A stretch of 64,000 nt of DNA from JACQFK01 sp964604905 (GTDB taxonomy: Bacteria; Planctomycetota; MHYJ01; JACPRB01), in NCBI GenBank assembly GCA_964604905.1, contig CAZSCC010000370.1, positions 1 to 64,000 on the forward strand. The letters are read 5' to 3'. The notes beneath the pieces are model-generated. The model was given only the letters and a program-made list of their open reading frames with translations, ran no database searches and was not told the origin of the DNA. Made by a program: the position numbers and the translations under genes. Of this stretch, positions 8,501 through 17,497 are shown piece after piece (the stretch's first letter is position 1; the number at the start of each line of letters is the position of its first letter).

Positions 8501-11500
8501 ATGCCGGACGAAAGAGAACTCGACATCAAGAGGGCCATCGAGCAGGGCACTCAGCGGATGACCCTGAAGGACCTGGCCTCCCAGGGCTTCGACAACGTCA
8601 AGGTCCTCGACGAGGACGCCGTCGAGGCCATGATCTTGAAGGCGGTCGACCGCGTCATTTCCAGCCAGACCTCCGAGCAGCGCGAGAAGATCCTGGCCGA
8701 CTCCCGCAAGGAACTCGACCGCCTGATGCGCGAGCAGAAGGCCATGCGGTCGCGCGCCCAGCTGCTCGAGAGCGACAAGCACGAGCTGGTCGAGCAGGTG
8801 GAGGGCCTCCAGCGCGAGCTCCAGCTCCAGGGCGAGCTCGAGGAGGAGAACCTCCACAAGAAGGTGCAGGAAGGGCTCGCGTCCCTCCAGTCGCAGGTGG
8901 ACGGACTGCGCGCGCAGTCCGAGGCCGCGCGCACGGAGGCGGCTCGCCTCCAGGAGGACAAGGCGCGGCTCCTGAAGGAAGCGGGCCGGGCGTCCGCTTT
9001 GGGGAAGGAACTCGCGGAGCAGGAGTCGAAGACGCGCGGGGCCGAGAAGGCGCGGACGGATCTCGTGGCGCAGGTGCTGGACCTCCAGTCGCGGAGCGCG
9101 GGGCGCGAGCAGGAGCTCAAGGCGCTCCGTCCGGAGCTGCTGCGCCAGCGGTCGGAGCTCGCGCGGCTCGGACAGGAGCTGGAGCAGGCGCGCGCGGAAG
9201 GGCAGGCGGTCCGCGGGGAACTGGAGCGCGAACGCCCGGCGGCGCGGGAGGCCGAGGGGCTTCAGGTCGAGGTCTCGCGTCTCGGGCAGGCGGCGGCCGA
9301 GGCGCGCCAGGAGAAGGCGCGGCTCGAGAAGCGCCTCGCCGAGGAGACTCGGACGCGGGAGGAGGCGCAGCGGGCGGTCACCGTCGAACGGGAACGGCTC
9401 GCGGCCGTGACGGCGCACCTCCAGCAGGAGGCGTTCGCCCTCGGCTCGCGGCTGGCGGAGCTCGAGAAGGAGCAGGCCGCGGCGCGCGCGGAGCGGGAGC
9501 GGTTGACGGTCGACCAGGCGGTGCGGGAGCAGGAGGTCCAATCGGGCCGGGCCGAGGCTGCGCGGCTCGGATCGAGGCTCGCGGAGCTCGAGAAGGCGGA
9601 GGTCGGGGCCCGCGCGGAGAAGGCGCGCCTTGAGCAGCGCTTGGCCGGCGAGGAGCGCGAGCGGGAGCGGTTGACGGTCGACCAGGCGGCGCGGGAGCAG
9701 GAGGTCCAATCGGGCCGGGCCGAGGCCGCGCGGCTCGGTGCGAAGGTGGCGGAGCTCGAACAGGCGGGGAAGGCCGATGGAGAGCGGGTGAGCGCCGAGA
9801 ACGCCACGCTCAAGAAGGAAGTGCAGGCCAACCGAGGGGTGCTGACGCGCCTGGAGGCCGAGGTTGCCGACCGCACCCGGTTGCAGGAGGATCTCGAGGG
9901 GGCCCGCCTTGAGAAGCTGGCCGCCGGGAACGCCGCGCAGGAGCGGGAAGTGGAGGCGAACCGGGTCGTGACGGCGCGCCTGGAGGCCGAGGTCGCCGAC
10001 CGCGCCCGTCTCCAGGAGGAGCTCGAGGGGGCCCGGCAGGAGGCCGCGTTCGTCCGGGGCCAGCTCGCGCAGCAGCAGAAGGACCACGAGACGCAGCGGG
10101 AGAGGACGGTCATCGTCACCGCCGAGCTCCAGGAGATCGAGGATCGGCAGCAGGCCGAGCAGGGCCAGCTGGAGCGCTTCCGGGCGGAATCGGAGCGGCT
10201 CGCGGCCGACCTCGAATCGGCGCGGTCCGAAGTCGCGGCGATGCAGGACCTCCTCGGGCGGGAGCAGGAGGCGGTGCGGGTCTCGCAGAACGACACGGTC
10301 GCGCTCCAGTCGCGGATCGTCGACGCCCAGGCGCGGTCGGAGGCGGTCGAGCGCGAGATCCCGGCGCTCAAGGTGGAGAATGCCCGGCTCCAGGAGCGGC
10401 TGGCCTCGGCGCATCTCCAGGAGCGGCTGGCCGGCCTCGAGGCGCTGCTCGAATCGGCGCGCAAGAGCAGCTCGGCCGCGAAGGAGTCGTCGCTCCAGTC
10501 GAAGGAGGTGACGACCCGGCTCGAGCGGACGCTGGCCCGGCAGCTGCGCCCGAAGGGGAAGAAGCGCGGCCCGTCGCTCGCCGGGGGCGCGGCGTTCGAC
10601 GGCGTGGCGCTCCTCGAGGACTTCTTCCGGAAGATCCGGCTCAAGGAGCTGTTCCAGAAGTACGTGCCGGTGCAGGAGCGTCCGGGCGAGCGCCATCCCT
10701 CCGAGATGCTGGTCGAGATCGTGAAGGCGATCGTGGCCGGCGAGCCCAGGCGCGGGGAGGGGAGGAGGGTCGTCCCCCTCGAGATCGTGGGGCCTTCGGG
10801 CGCTCCCGACGCGGCGGCGCTCCGGCAGTTCCTGGGCCGGCTCTCGCCGCAGGCGGTCCGCGCCCTCTCGAACGTGCACCACGGACTGCGCCTCCATCTG
10901 ACGCCGTTGCCGACGCGGCCGCGGAGCCTGACCCTGGACGTGACGGCGCTGGAGCTGGGGAAGAAGGGCCGGGCGTACCGCCCGCTCGTCTGCTTCGAGC
11001 CGTCGGAGGGGGAGTTCTGGAACGGGCAGTTCCGTTCCAACCGCCCGCCCGATGCCAACGGGATGAGGGACTTCCTCAAGGCGTGCATCGCTCGGGTCCC
11101 CTCGCCGTTCGCGCGGAGCCGCATCCGGTTCCGGATGGAGTCGGACTTCTTCAACGAAGGGGTGATCCGGCTCCTGGAATCGAAGGGGGTCTCGTACGTG
11201 ATCGACGCGCCCGATTCGCCGGAGCTCCGGAAGCTCTCGCGGCGCTGCACGTTCAACAGGCTGTCCAACGGGTGGGAGGTGGCCGAGTTCTCGCAGCGGC
11301 TCCACGCGATCCGCCGCACGCAGGCGCGCTTCGTGGTGCTGCGCCGGCGGCTCTCGAAGAAGGCTAAGGAGGCGGGGCCGGGGACGTTCCGCGACGAGCG
11401 GCACCTCTACCACGTGCTGGCGACCGACCGTCGCGGGACGCCATGGCGTTCGTTCGAGTTCCACGCGGCGCGCGGCGTTTCGATCGAGAAGGCCCGCGGG

Positions 11501-11806
11501 CTGCTGGCGGACTTCTCGACCCGCCCTCTGCTCGGAAGGAGCCGGCGGTCGGTGGCGGCGCTCTTCCAGGCGCAACTCCTGGCCTCGGACCTCGTGCAGG
11601 GATTCCGCCGGAGCTGTCTGCCCGCCGAGGAGAAGTCCCGCAGCCTGGAGGAGTTGCGGCGGGAGTTCCTGATGGTCCCTCCGAAGTCGGGGACGCGGAG
11701 CCTGCTCGTGCTGCCCCGCCGGGATCGCCGGCGCCGGCTCTTTGCGCGCGTGTCCCGGTTGACGCGCCGGTTGCGTCCGGCGCGGCCCTTCACGTTCAGG
11801 TCCTGA
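8501..11806 (+). CDS. Long coiled-coil protein fused to an IS1380-like DDE transposase domain
   Basis: A 1101-residue protein with three parts. Residues 1-60 are a small globular module (TLKDLASQGFDNVKVLDEDA...). Residues about 60-690 are an almost unbroken, charged coiled coil with internal repeats. Residues about 690-1101 resemble the catalytic part of IS1380-type transposases: SLTLDVTALELG (Asp813), FRMESDFFNEGVI (Asp882) and RGVSIEKARGLL (Glu996) fit a D-D-E triad, and the following SVAALFQAQLLASDLVQGFRR matches the C-terminal helix of that family. No terminal inverted repeats were seen at either end and the next gene begins 10 bases later, so this looks like a host gene built from a transposase, not a mobile element. 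AGGGGGACCTCC precedes the ATG. Function unknown; DNA binding or scaffolding is an inference. Confidence 0.8.
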   Translation: MPDERELDIKRAIEQGTQRMTLKDLASQGFDNVKVLDEDAVEAMILKAVDRVISSQTSEQREKILADSRKELDRLMREQKAMRSRAQLLESDKHELVEQVEGLQRELQLQGELEEENLHKKVQEGLASLQSQVDGLRAQSEAARTEAARLQEDKARLLKEAGRASALGKELAEQESKTRGAEKARTDLVAQVLDLQSRSAGREQELKALRPELLRQRSELARLGQELEQARAEGQAVRGELERERPAAREAEGLQVEVSRLGQAAAEARQEKARLEKRLAEETRTREEAQRAVTVERERLAAVTAHLQQEAFALGSRLAELEKEQAAARAERERLTVDQAVREQEVQSGRAEAARLGSRLAELEKAEVGARAEKARLEQRLAGEERERERLTVDQAAREQEVQSGRAEAARLGAKVAELEQAGKADGERVSAENATLKKEVQANRGVLTRLEAEVADRTRLQEDLEGARLEKLAAGNAAQEREVEANRVVTARLEAEVADRARLQEELEGARQEAAFVRGQLAQQQKDHETQRERTVIVTAELQEIEDRQQAEQGQLERFRAESERLAADLESARSEVAAMQDLLGREQEAVRVSQNDTVALQSRIVDAQARSEAVEREIPALKVENARLQERLASAHLQERLAGLEALLESARKSSSAAKESSLQSKEVTTRLERTLARQLRPKGKKRGPSLAGGAAFDGVALLEDFFRKIRLKELFQKYVPVQERPGERHPSEMLVEIVKAIVAGEPRRGEGRRVVPLEIVGPSGAPDAAALRQFLGRLSPQAVRALSNVHHGLRLHLTPLPTRPRSLTLDVTALELGKKGRAYRPLVCFEPSEGEFWNGQFRSNRPPDANGMRDFLKACIARVPSPFARSRIRFRMESDFFNEGVIRLLESKGVSYVIDAPDSPELRKLSRRCTFNRLSNGWEVAEFSQRLHAIRRTQARFVVLRRRLSKKAKEAGPGTFRDERHLYHVLATDRRGTPWRSFEFHAARGVSIEKARGLLADFSTRPLLGRSRRSVAALFQAQLLASDLVQGFRRSCLPAEEKSRSLEELRREFLMVPPKSGTRSLLVLPRRDRRRRLFARVSRLTRRLRPARPFTFRS
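9491..9738 (+). repeat. Internal 80-bp direct repeat in the coiled-coil coding region
   Basis: Bases 9491-9570 recur at 9659-9738, 168 bases (56 codons) apart, with only a few differences. Both encode RERLTVDQAxREQEVQSGR followed by AEAARLG. A second, more diverged pair with a 129-base period encodes RLEAEVADR near 9848 and 9977. The coiled coil has therefore grown by recent in-frame duplication. Confidence 0.8.
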
Positions 11807-11816
11807 GGAGCGGAGC

Positions 11817-12284
11817 ATGAAGATCTTTCTGAAGGTCCTGTTCGCCGCGGCCTTCTTCGGGGCCCTCGGCTGGCTGGGGATGTATCTCTACTGGCACTTC
11901 AAGGTCGTGGGGGCGATCAAGACCCTGGAGACGCAGGCCGCGCCGGCGCCGCCGGGCTCGCCGCTCCCGTACGCGCTGCCCGAGGAGCCGCTGGGCGAGG
12001 TACGGTCCGCGGGCTGTCGCGCGCTGCCCTACCTTGTGAGTTCCCTCCAGCCGGCGAAGAATCCGGCGTTTCTCGTGGGCGCGTTCGACCTGATCCAGAA
12101 GGCCCTCGTGACCGGCGAGGCCCCTCCGCCCGGCGACTTTCCCGTGGACGCCCGGTTCAGCGCCGACGATCAGACGCCCGATCGGGAGCGGAAGTGCCGG
12201 GCGGTCCAGGACTGGTGGCGCGCCCGCGGCAAGGAATACCACCAGGCGTGGCGCGTGTGGAAGGACCGCTGCCCTATTGAGTGA
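11817..12284 (+). CDS. Small single-pass membrane protein downstream of the transposase fusion
   Basis: A 155-residue protein with one N-terminal membrane helix (FLKVLFAAAFFGALGWLGMYLYWHF), a proline-rich linker, and a soluble domain containing three cysteines and the segment KCRAVQDWWRARGKEYHQAW. The family is not recognised. It begins 10 bases after the stop of the coiled-coil/transposase gene, with GAGGAGCGG as ribosome binding site, so the two are almost surely cotranscribed and may work together. Its 3' end overlaps the convergent DUF4230-like gene by 11 bases. Confidence 0.65.
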   Translation: MKIFLKVLFAAAFFGALGWLGMYLYWHFKVVGAIKTLETQAAPAPPGSPLPYALPEEPLGEVRSAGCRALPYLVSSLQPAKNPAFLVGAFDLIQKALVTGEAPPPGDFPVDARFSADDQTPDRERKCRAVQDWWRARGKEYHQAWRVWKDRCPIE

Positions 12285-12936
12285 GCGCCCGGTCGGCGGC
12301 GCGTGCCTCGACCCAGCGAACCTCGGCGAACCCCGCCGACCGCGCGAGCGCGGCCAGGATCGCCTCGGCCGACTGGCGCGCCTCCGGCCCCAGCTGGTCG
12401 GCGTGCTTCTCCGCCTCCTTCCGCGCGGATTCCTGGGCGGCCTCCAGGATCTTCTGCCGCGTCTGGTCGTCCATGTCGCTCTGGAAGATGTTGACCGCGC
12501 GCGGGAGGAGCCAGTCGAGGAGTTGGCCCTTCTCGGTGTGGAAAAAGCGGACGTCGGAGAGGCTGATCTCGTGCGACGGCTTGCCGAGCGCGACCTCCAG
12601 GACGCCGGGCTCGGCCGGCGAGACGTTCACCGACGCCGGATCGCGCAGGTCGTACTTGAAGCGGACCTCGAAGCGGAAGATCATGATCGTCTTGTTCTGG
12701 CTCCAGAGCCAGCTCAGGAACTTCCGCCCGACCTCGCCGAAGATGTGGTCCTCGCCGATCGCGGGGATCGACCAGTAGGCGCGGAGGACGACGAGCTCGC
12801 CCACCCGGCGGAGCCCTTCCAGGGCGCTCCCCGGCATCGCCGCCGCCTGGCCGCCGCCGGACTTCTTCCGGGCGACGAAGAGGGCGATGCCGAGCACCGC
12901 GCAGATTCCCAGGAGGACGCCGACCAGGATCTCCAT
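12274..12936 (-). CDS. DUF4230-like membrane-anchored protein
   Basis: A 220-residue protein with an N-terminal membrane helix (ILVGVLLGICAVLGIALFVA) and a soluble part that begins LRRVGELVVLRAYWS and contains FEVRFKYDLRD and LGKPSHEISLSDVRFF. This order (short anchor, RVGEL-V strand, long C-terminal amphipathic helix rich in A, E and R) matches DUF4230 proteins, whose function is unknown. A perfect TATAAT lies 8 bases upstream of the ATG and no Shine-Dalgarno sequence is present. It is divergent from the PQQ gene at 12967, with 30 bases between the start codons. Confidence 0.65.
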   Translation of the reverse strand: MEILVGVLLGICAVLGIALFVARKKSGGGQAAAMPGSALEGLRRVGELVVLRAYWSIPAIGEDHIFGEVGRKFLSWLWSQNKTIMIFRFEVRFKYDLRDPASVNVSPAEPGVLEVALGKPSHEISLSDVRFFHTEKGQLLDWLLPRAVNIFQSDMDDQTRQKILEAAQESARKEAEKHADQLGPEARQSAEAILAALARSAGFAEVRWVEARAADRALTQ

Positions 12937-12944
12937 CCCGGGCG

Positions 12945-12973
12945 ATTATAGCGTATAGGTACTGGCATGACAT
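12945..12973 (-). promoter_or_regulatory. Sigma70-like promoter for the DUF4230-like gene
   Basis: Minus strand: -35 ATGTCA (12973-12968), 17-base spacer, -10 TATAAT (12950-12945). The ATG is at 12936, so transcription would start at or one or two bases before the start codon. The promoter overlaps the 5' end of the divergent PQQ gene. Confidence 0.55.
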
Positions 12974-14277
12974 CTTTCGGACGGGCGCTCCTGGTCCTGG
13001 CCTGTCTCGCCTCCGCGGCGCGCGCGGATGACTGGCCCCAGTGGCTGGGCCCCGAGCGCGACGGCGTGTGGCGCGAGACGGGGATCCTCGAGAAGTTCCC
13101 GGCGGGCGGCCCCAAAGTGCTCTGGCGGACCCCGATCGGCGGCGGTTACGCCGGCCCCGCCGTCGCCGACGGCCGGGTCTATGTCACCGATCGTCCGGAC
13201 GCGAAGACGGAGCGCGTCCTCTGTCTCGACGAAAAGGACGGCCGCGTCGTCTGGACGCACGAGGTCGCGTGCGCGTACACGATCAGCTACCCGGCCGGGC
13301 CGCGCGCGACGCCCGTCGTCGCGAAGGACCGGGTCTACACGCTCGGCGCGATGGGCGATCTCTTCTGTCTGGACGCAGCCACCGGCAAGGCGGTCTGGTC
13401 GAAGAGCTTCACGAAGGACTACGGGCAGACTCCGCCGCATTGGGGATGGTCGGGCCATCCGCTCCTGGACGGGGAACGGCTCGTCTGCCTGGTGGGCGGG
13501 CCGGGCACGGCCGTGGTCGCGTTCCACAAGGACTCGGGGAAAGAGCTCTGGCGCGCGCTGAGTTCGGAGGGCCGCCACGGTCCCGGCTACGCGCCGCCCG
13601 CGATCGTCGAGGCAGGGGGGAAGCGCCAGCTCATCGCCTGGCACGCGGCGGCCGTCAGCTCGCTCGATCCCGAGACGGGGAAGGAGTACTGGTCGCACCC
13701 GTTCCCGCTCAAGGAAGGGCTCTCGATCGCGACGCCGCGGAAGTCGGGCGACGCGCTCTTCGTCACGGCCTTCTACGACGGTCCGCTCATGCTCAAGCTG
13801 GCCGCGGACGCGCCCGCCGCCTCGGTCGCGTGGAAGGGGAAGAGTTCCAGCGAGATGAAGACGGACGGCCTCCACTCGATCATCGCCACGCCCGTGATCC
13901 GGGACGGCCACATCTATGGAGTGTGCAGCTACGGCCAGCTGCGCTGCCTGAAGGCGGAGACGGGGGAGCGGCTCTGGGAGACGTTCCAGGCCACGACCGG
14001 CGACCGGCCCATCCGCTGGGCGAACGCCTTCCTGATCCCGAACGGAGACCGCTTCTTCATCGCCAACGAAAAGGGCGACCTCATCCTCGCCCGCCTGACG
14101 CCGAAGGGCTACGAGGAGATCGATCGCGCGCGCCTGCTCCAGGCGACGGGCCGCGCGGGCTACGGTCGGCGGCCCGACGAAGTGCTCTGGTCGCATCCCG
14201 CCTTCGCCAACCGCTGCATCGTCGCCCGGAACGACCGGGAGATCATCCGCGTTTCGCTCGCGGCGGAGGGGAAGTAG
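12967..14277 (+). CDS. Secreted PQQ-like beta-propeller repeat protein
   Basis: A 436-residue propeller protein with a signal peptide ending ...SAARA and the opening DDWPQWLGPERDGVW, closely similar in layout to the gene at 842. Blades such as LFCLDAATGKAVWSK and AAVSSLDPETGKEYWS are clear. It is the third propeller of this type in 14 kb. A TATAGG sequence lies 7 bases before the ATG and no strong ribosome binding site is seen. The last 35 bases overlap the convergent gene at 14243-14728. Extracytoplasmic, function unknown. Confidence 0.88.
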   Translation: MTSFGRALLVLACLASAARADDWPQWLGPERDGVWRETGILEKFPAGGPKVLWRTPIGGGYAGPAVADGRVYVTDRPDAKTERVLCLDEKDGRVVWTHEVACAYTISYPAGPRATPVVAKDRVYTLGAMGDLFCLDAATGKAVWSKSFTKDYGQTPPHWGWSGHPLLDGERLVCLVGGPGTAVVAFHKDSGKELWRALSSEGRHGPGYAPPAIVEAGGKRQLIAWHAAAVSSLDPETGKEYWSHPFPLKEGLSIATPRKSGDALFVTAFYDGPLMLKLAADAPAASVAWKGKSSSEMKTDGLHSIIATPVIRDGHIYGVCSYGQLRCLKAETGERLWETFQATTGDRPIRWANAFLIPNGDRFFIANEKGDLILARLTPKGYEEIDRARLLQATGRAGYGRRPDEVLWSHPAFANRCIVARNDREIIRVSLAAEGK

Positions 14278-14728
14278 CCGCGGCGCGCCTCTTCCGGAAG
14301 TAGATTGCGCCGAGGACCAGGAGGGGTACGCCGAGGTAGCACGAGATCAGGATGTTCCCGCGCGAGAAGGGCCACGCGTCAAGTCGCGCGCGCACGTCCT
14401 CGACGCGGGCGCTCCGGCCCTCCTTCGCGTCGTGGAGGATCTCCACGCTGGTGCCCAGCGGAAGCGTCGTCCCGATCCGGTAAGTTTTCCCGGCCGGCCC
14501 GGGGGTTTTGACGTCCGACCACCCCGCGCCCACGAGGAGTGCGGATCCCGTGCCGCGCGTCTGGATCACCAAGCCCTTGAACTTCTCCCCCCTCTCCTGG
14601 AGGACGAGATCTCTTCCGTGGTTGCGGATCTCGTCGGAGACGACGCAGGAGGTGGGACCCAGGAGGAGGAGGGCCCCGCCCGCGGCCACGAGGAGGACCA
14701 GGGTGCGCGTCCCTTTCTGTTCGGCCAT
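14243..14728 (-). CDS. Two-helix membrane protein, DUF3592-like layout
   Basis: A 161-residue protein with an N-terminal hydrophobic helix (LVLLVAAGGALLLLGPTSCVV), a central soluble segment of beta character (RIGTTLPLGTSVEILHDAKEGRSARVED) and a C-terminal helix (ILISCYLGVPLLVLGAIYF) followed by a basic tail. This helix-beta-helix layout, with a conversion-like segment ending in D/E, resembles DUF3592 proteins, but the match is by layout only. It overlaps the end of the convergent PQQ gene by 35 bases, so both proteins use the same DNA for their C-termini. Confidence 0.6.
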   Translation of the reverse strand: MAEQKGTRTLVLLVAAGGALLLLGPTSCVVSDEIRNHGRDLVLQERGEKFKGLVIQTRGTGSALLVGAGWSDVKTPGPAGKTYRIGTTLPLGTSVEILHDAKEGRSARVEDVRARLDAWPFSRGNILISCYLGVPLLVLGAIYFRKRRAAATSPPPRAKRG

Positions 14729-14778
14729 CGGCTGCGAAGGATACCAGAGTTCAGGGCCGTCGGATAGGATGGGCCCGC

Positions 14779-15087
14779 ATGCCGGATCGATGGATCAAGG
14801 TCGCCCGGGCGGAGGCGGTCGCGCCGGGAGGCTTCATCCCCGTGGACGTCGAGGGCCGCCCGGGGCTCCTCTACAATATAGAAGGCCGCTACTACTGCAC
14901 CGGGAGCGTCTGCCCCCATCAGGGCCGGTCGCTGGCCACGGGGACCCTCGAGGGCACCCGGCTCACGTGTCCCTGGCATGCGTGGGTCTTCGACGTCACC
15001 ACCGGCGAATCCCCCTACACCCTCCGCCAGGCCATCGGGTGCCTGCCCGTCAAGGTCGAAGGCGGCGAGATTTTCGTCGGGCTGTGA
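14779..15087 (+). CDS. Rieske [2Fe-2S] protein
   Basis: A 102-residue single-domain Rieske ferredoxin. The two ligand boxes are C45-P-H47 (VCPHQGRSL) and C64-P-W-H67 (LTCPWHAWVFD), the complete pattern for a [2Fe-2S] cluster bound by two cysteines and two histidines. No signal peptide or membrane anchor is seen, so it is a soluble cytoplasmic electron carrier of the NirD/dioxygenase-ferredoxin type. No partner oxygenase or reductase lies beside it. A TAGGAT box is 8 bases before the ATG and there is no ribosome binding site. Confidence 0.93.
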   Translation: MPDRWIKVARAEAVAPGGFIPVDVEGRPGLLYNIEGRYYCTGSVCPHQGRSLATGTLEGTRLTCPWHAWVFDVTTGESPYTLRQAIGCLPVKVEGGEIFVGL

Positions 15088-15126
15088 TGCCGGGCCCGCT
15101 GGCGTGTACTATGGGATGAACCTGGA

Positions 15127-17493
15127 ATGACCGCTTTCCTCGCCGTCCTTGCCTTCGTCGCCGCCGACGCCGAGTCGGCCGCGAAGCTCCTCGAGGCGCG
15201 CTGCACCGAGTGCCACAATCGGAAGAAGTTCGAGGGCGGTCTCGACCTGACCACGCGCGCGGGGCTCCTCCGGGGCGGCGAGACCGGACCCTCCGTGATC
15301 GCGGGACAGCCCGAGAAGAGCCTCCTCTACCAGCAGGTCGCCCACCAGAAGAAGCCGTTCATGCCCCATAAGCGGGAGAAGCTCGGTCCGGCCGATCTGC
15401 GGGCGATCGCCGACTGGATCAAGGCGGGCGCCCCCTACGACCGCGAGCTCAAGGCGCCCGAGAAGACGGAGAAGCGCGTCTTTGCGATCACCGAGACGGA
15501 CCGGCAGCATTGGGCGTTCCAGCCTTTGAGAGCAGCGGCGCTTCCTCCCGGGGAAGGACACCCGATCGACCGGTTCCTGCTCGCGAAGTTGAAACCCGCC
15601 GGGCTTTCGTTCGCCGCCGTGGCTTCGCGGGAGATCCTGCTGCGCCGCGTCACGCTCGACCTCACGGGCCTCCCTCCGACGCCCGCCGAGACGGATGCGT
15701 TCGCGAACGACACGGCCGCCGACGCCTGGGAGAAGGTCGTCGACCGGCTCCTCGCCTCGCCGCAGTACGGCGAGCGCTGGGGGCGCCACTGGCTCGACCT
15801 CGCGCGCTACGCCGAGACCGACGGCTTCGAGCACGACGCCGTCCGCCCCCACTCGTGGCGCTACCGCGACTACGTGATCCAGTCATTCAACGCCGACAAG
15901 CCCTACGACCGCTTTCTAAAGGAGCAGGTGGCTGGCGACGAGCTCTGGCCCGGCGATCCCGCCGCGCACGTGGCGACCGGCTTCAATCTCCTCGGGTCGG
16001 ACATGGTGGACAGCTCCGACCAGGTCCAGCGCCGGCTCAACACGCTCTCCGACATGACCGACATCACGGCCGCGGTCTTCCTGGGCCTGACCCTCGCCTG
16101 CGCGCGCTGCCACGACCACAAGTTCGAGCCGCTCGCGCAGAAAGACTACTACAAGCTCATGGCCTTCTTCACGCCCGCCGCCTTCAAGCGCGACACGCCC
16201 GTCCCCAGCGCCGCCGAGCGGGCCGCCTATGAGGAGGAGATGAAGGCCTACAACGAGATCCCGCAGCTCCGCGAGCTGGGCGAGATCGAGCGGCCCGTCC
16301 GCGAGAAGCTTCGCGAGAAGAAGCTCGAGAAGCTCAACGACGAGATGCGCCTCGCGGTCCGGACCCCGCCGGAGCAGCGCTCGGTCGAGCAGGCGAATCT
16401 CGCGCTCGAGACCGAACCGATGCTCGAAGTCTCCGAGAAAGACATGGCGGCGGCGATCTCCCCGGAGCAGCGGGACCGGCGTAAAGCGCTCCAGGCCGAG
16501 GCGAAGACGCTTCCGAAGCCTCCTCAGCTCGCGATGGCCATGACGCTGGCCGATGGGAAGCCCGCGAAGACGTTCCTCCTTCACCGGGGCGAGTATTCGA
16601 CGCCGGGAGACGAGGTGCAGGCGGGGTTCCCCGAGGTGCTGGGGGCGGGGCCGTCGGGGTCTCGGCGCGCGACGCTCGCCGAGTGGCTGACGAGCCCCTC
16701 GAACCCGCTGACGGCGCGGGTGATGGCCAACCGGATCTGGCAGCACCACTTCGGCCGCGGGATCGTCCCGACCCCGAGCGAGTTCGGCCCGCGCGGGCAG
16801 GCGCCGACCCACCCGGAGCTCCTCGACTGGCTGGCCTCCGAGTTCATCGCGCGGGGGTGGAGCCTGAAGGCGATGCACCGGCTCATTCTCAGCTCGGCGG
16901 CCTATCGGCAGTCCAGCGTCTCCGCGGAGAGCGTGGCGAAGGACCTAGAGAACCGCCTCTACGGCCGCATGAACCGCCTGCGGCTCGAGGGCGAGGTGAT
17001 CCGCGACAGCCTGCTCGCGATCAGCGGGAAGCTCAATCCCCAGATGGGCGGAGCGGGCGTCTTCCCGCCCGTGCCGTCGGACGTCCTGAAGGGCTCGCGC
17101 GGCTGGACCGTGAGCGCCGACCCGCGCGATCACGTCCGCCGCAGCGTCTACATCTTCTCGCGGCGAAACCTGCGTTTCCCCTTCCTCGAGGTCTTCGACG
17201 CGCCGGACAGCAACCTGAGCTGCCCCGAGCGCGGGCGGAGCACGACCGCCCCCCAATCGCTGACGCTGCTGAACGCCGACGAGGTCGTCGCGGCGGCCAA
17301 GGCGACGGCGGAGCGGCTGACGGCCGAGACGAAGACGGTCGACGAGCGGATCGGCCTCGCCTACCGGCTGATCCTCGGTCGCCGTCCCGCGGAGCGGGAG
17401 TCGGTGGTCGCGCGCGAGTTCCTGGCAAAGTCTCCCCTCACGGAATTCTGCCGGGCCCTGTTCAATCTCAACGATTTCGTCTACGCGGAGTGA
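15127..17493 (+). CDS. Cytochrome c-type DUF1549/DUF1553 protein
   Basis: A 788-residue protein with a short signal peptide. A haem c motif C26-T-E-C-H30 opens a planctomycete-type cytochrome domain (KLLEARCTECHNRKKFEG, later MPHKREKLGPADLRAIADWI). DUF1549 follows (IDRFLLAKLKPAGL, LDLTGLPPTPAE, LACARCHDHKFEP), where a second CxxCH (C-A-R-C-H) is visible. The C-terminal DUF1553 shows LAEWLTSPSNPLTARVMANR, HPELLDWLASEFI and SSAAYRQSS. It is the first gene of a pair with the DUF1501 gene four bases downstream. The pair is typical of planctomycetes; its biochemical role is unproven but is widely linked with extracytoplasmic redox or polysaccharide metabolism. Confidence 0.93.
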   Translation: MTAFLAVLAFVAADAESAAKLLEARCTECHNRKKFEGGLDLTTRAGLLRGGETGPSVIAGQPEKSLLYQQVAHQKKPFMPHKREKLGPADLRAIADWIKAGAPYDRELKAPEKTEKRVFAITETDRQHWAFQPLRAAALPPGEGHPIDRFLLAKLKPAGLSFAAVASREILLRRVTLDLTGLPPTPAETDAFANDTAADAWEKVVDRLLASPQYGERWGRHWLDLARYAETDGFEHDAVRPHSWRYRDYVIQSFNADKPYDRFLKEQVAGDELWPGDPAAHVATGFNLLGSDMVDSSDQVQRRLNTLSDMTDITAAVFLGLTLACARCHDHKFEPLAQKDYYKLMAFFTPAAFKRDTPVPSAAERAAYEEEMKAYNEIPQLRELGEIERPVREKLREKKLEKLNDEMRLAVRTPPEQRSVEQANLALETEPMLEVSEKDMAAAISPEQRDRRKALQAEAKTLPKPPQLAMAMTLADGKPAKTFLLHRGEYSTPGDEVQAGFPEVLGAGPSGSRRATLAEWLTSPSNPLTARVMANRIWQHHFGRGIVPTPSEFGPRGQAPTHPELLDWLASEFIARGWSLKAMHRLILSSAAYRQSSVSAESVAKDLENRLYGRMNRLRLEGEVIRDSLLAISGKLNPQMGGAGVFPPVPSDVLKGSRGWTVSADPRDHVRRSVYIFSRRNLRFPFLEVFDAPDSNLSCPERGRSTTAPQSLTLLNADEVVAAAKATAERLTAETKTVDERIGLAYRLILGRRPAERESVVAREFLAKSPLTEFCRALFNLNDFVYAE

Positions 17494-17497
17494 TTCG

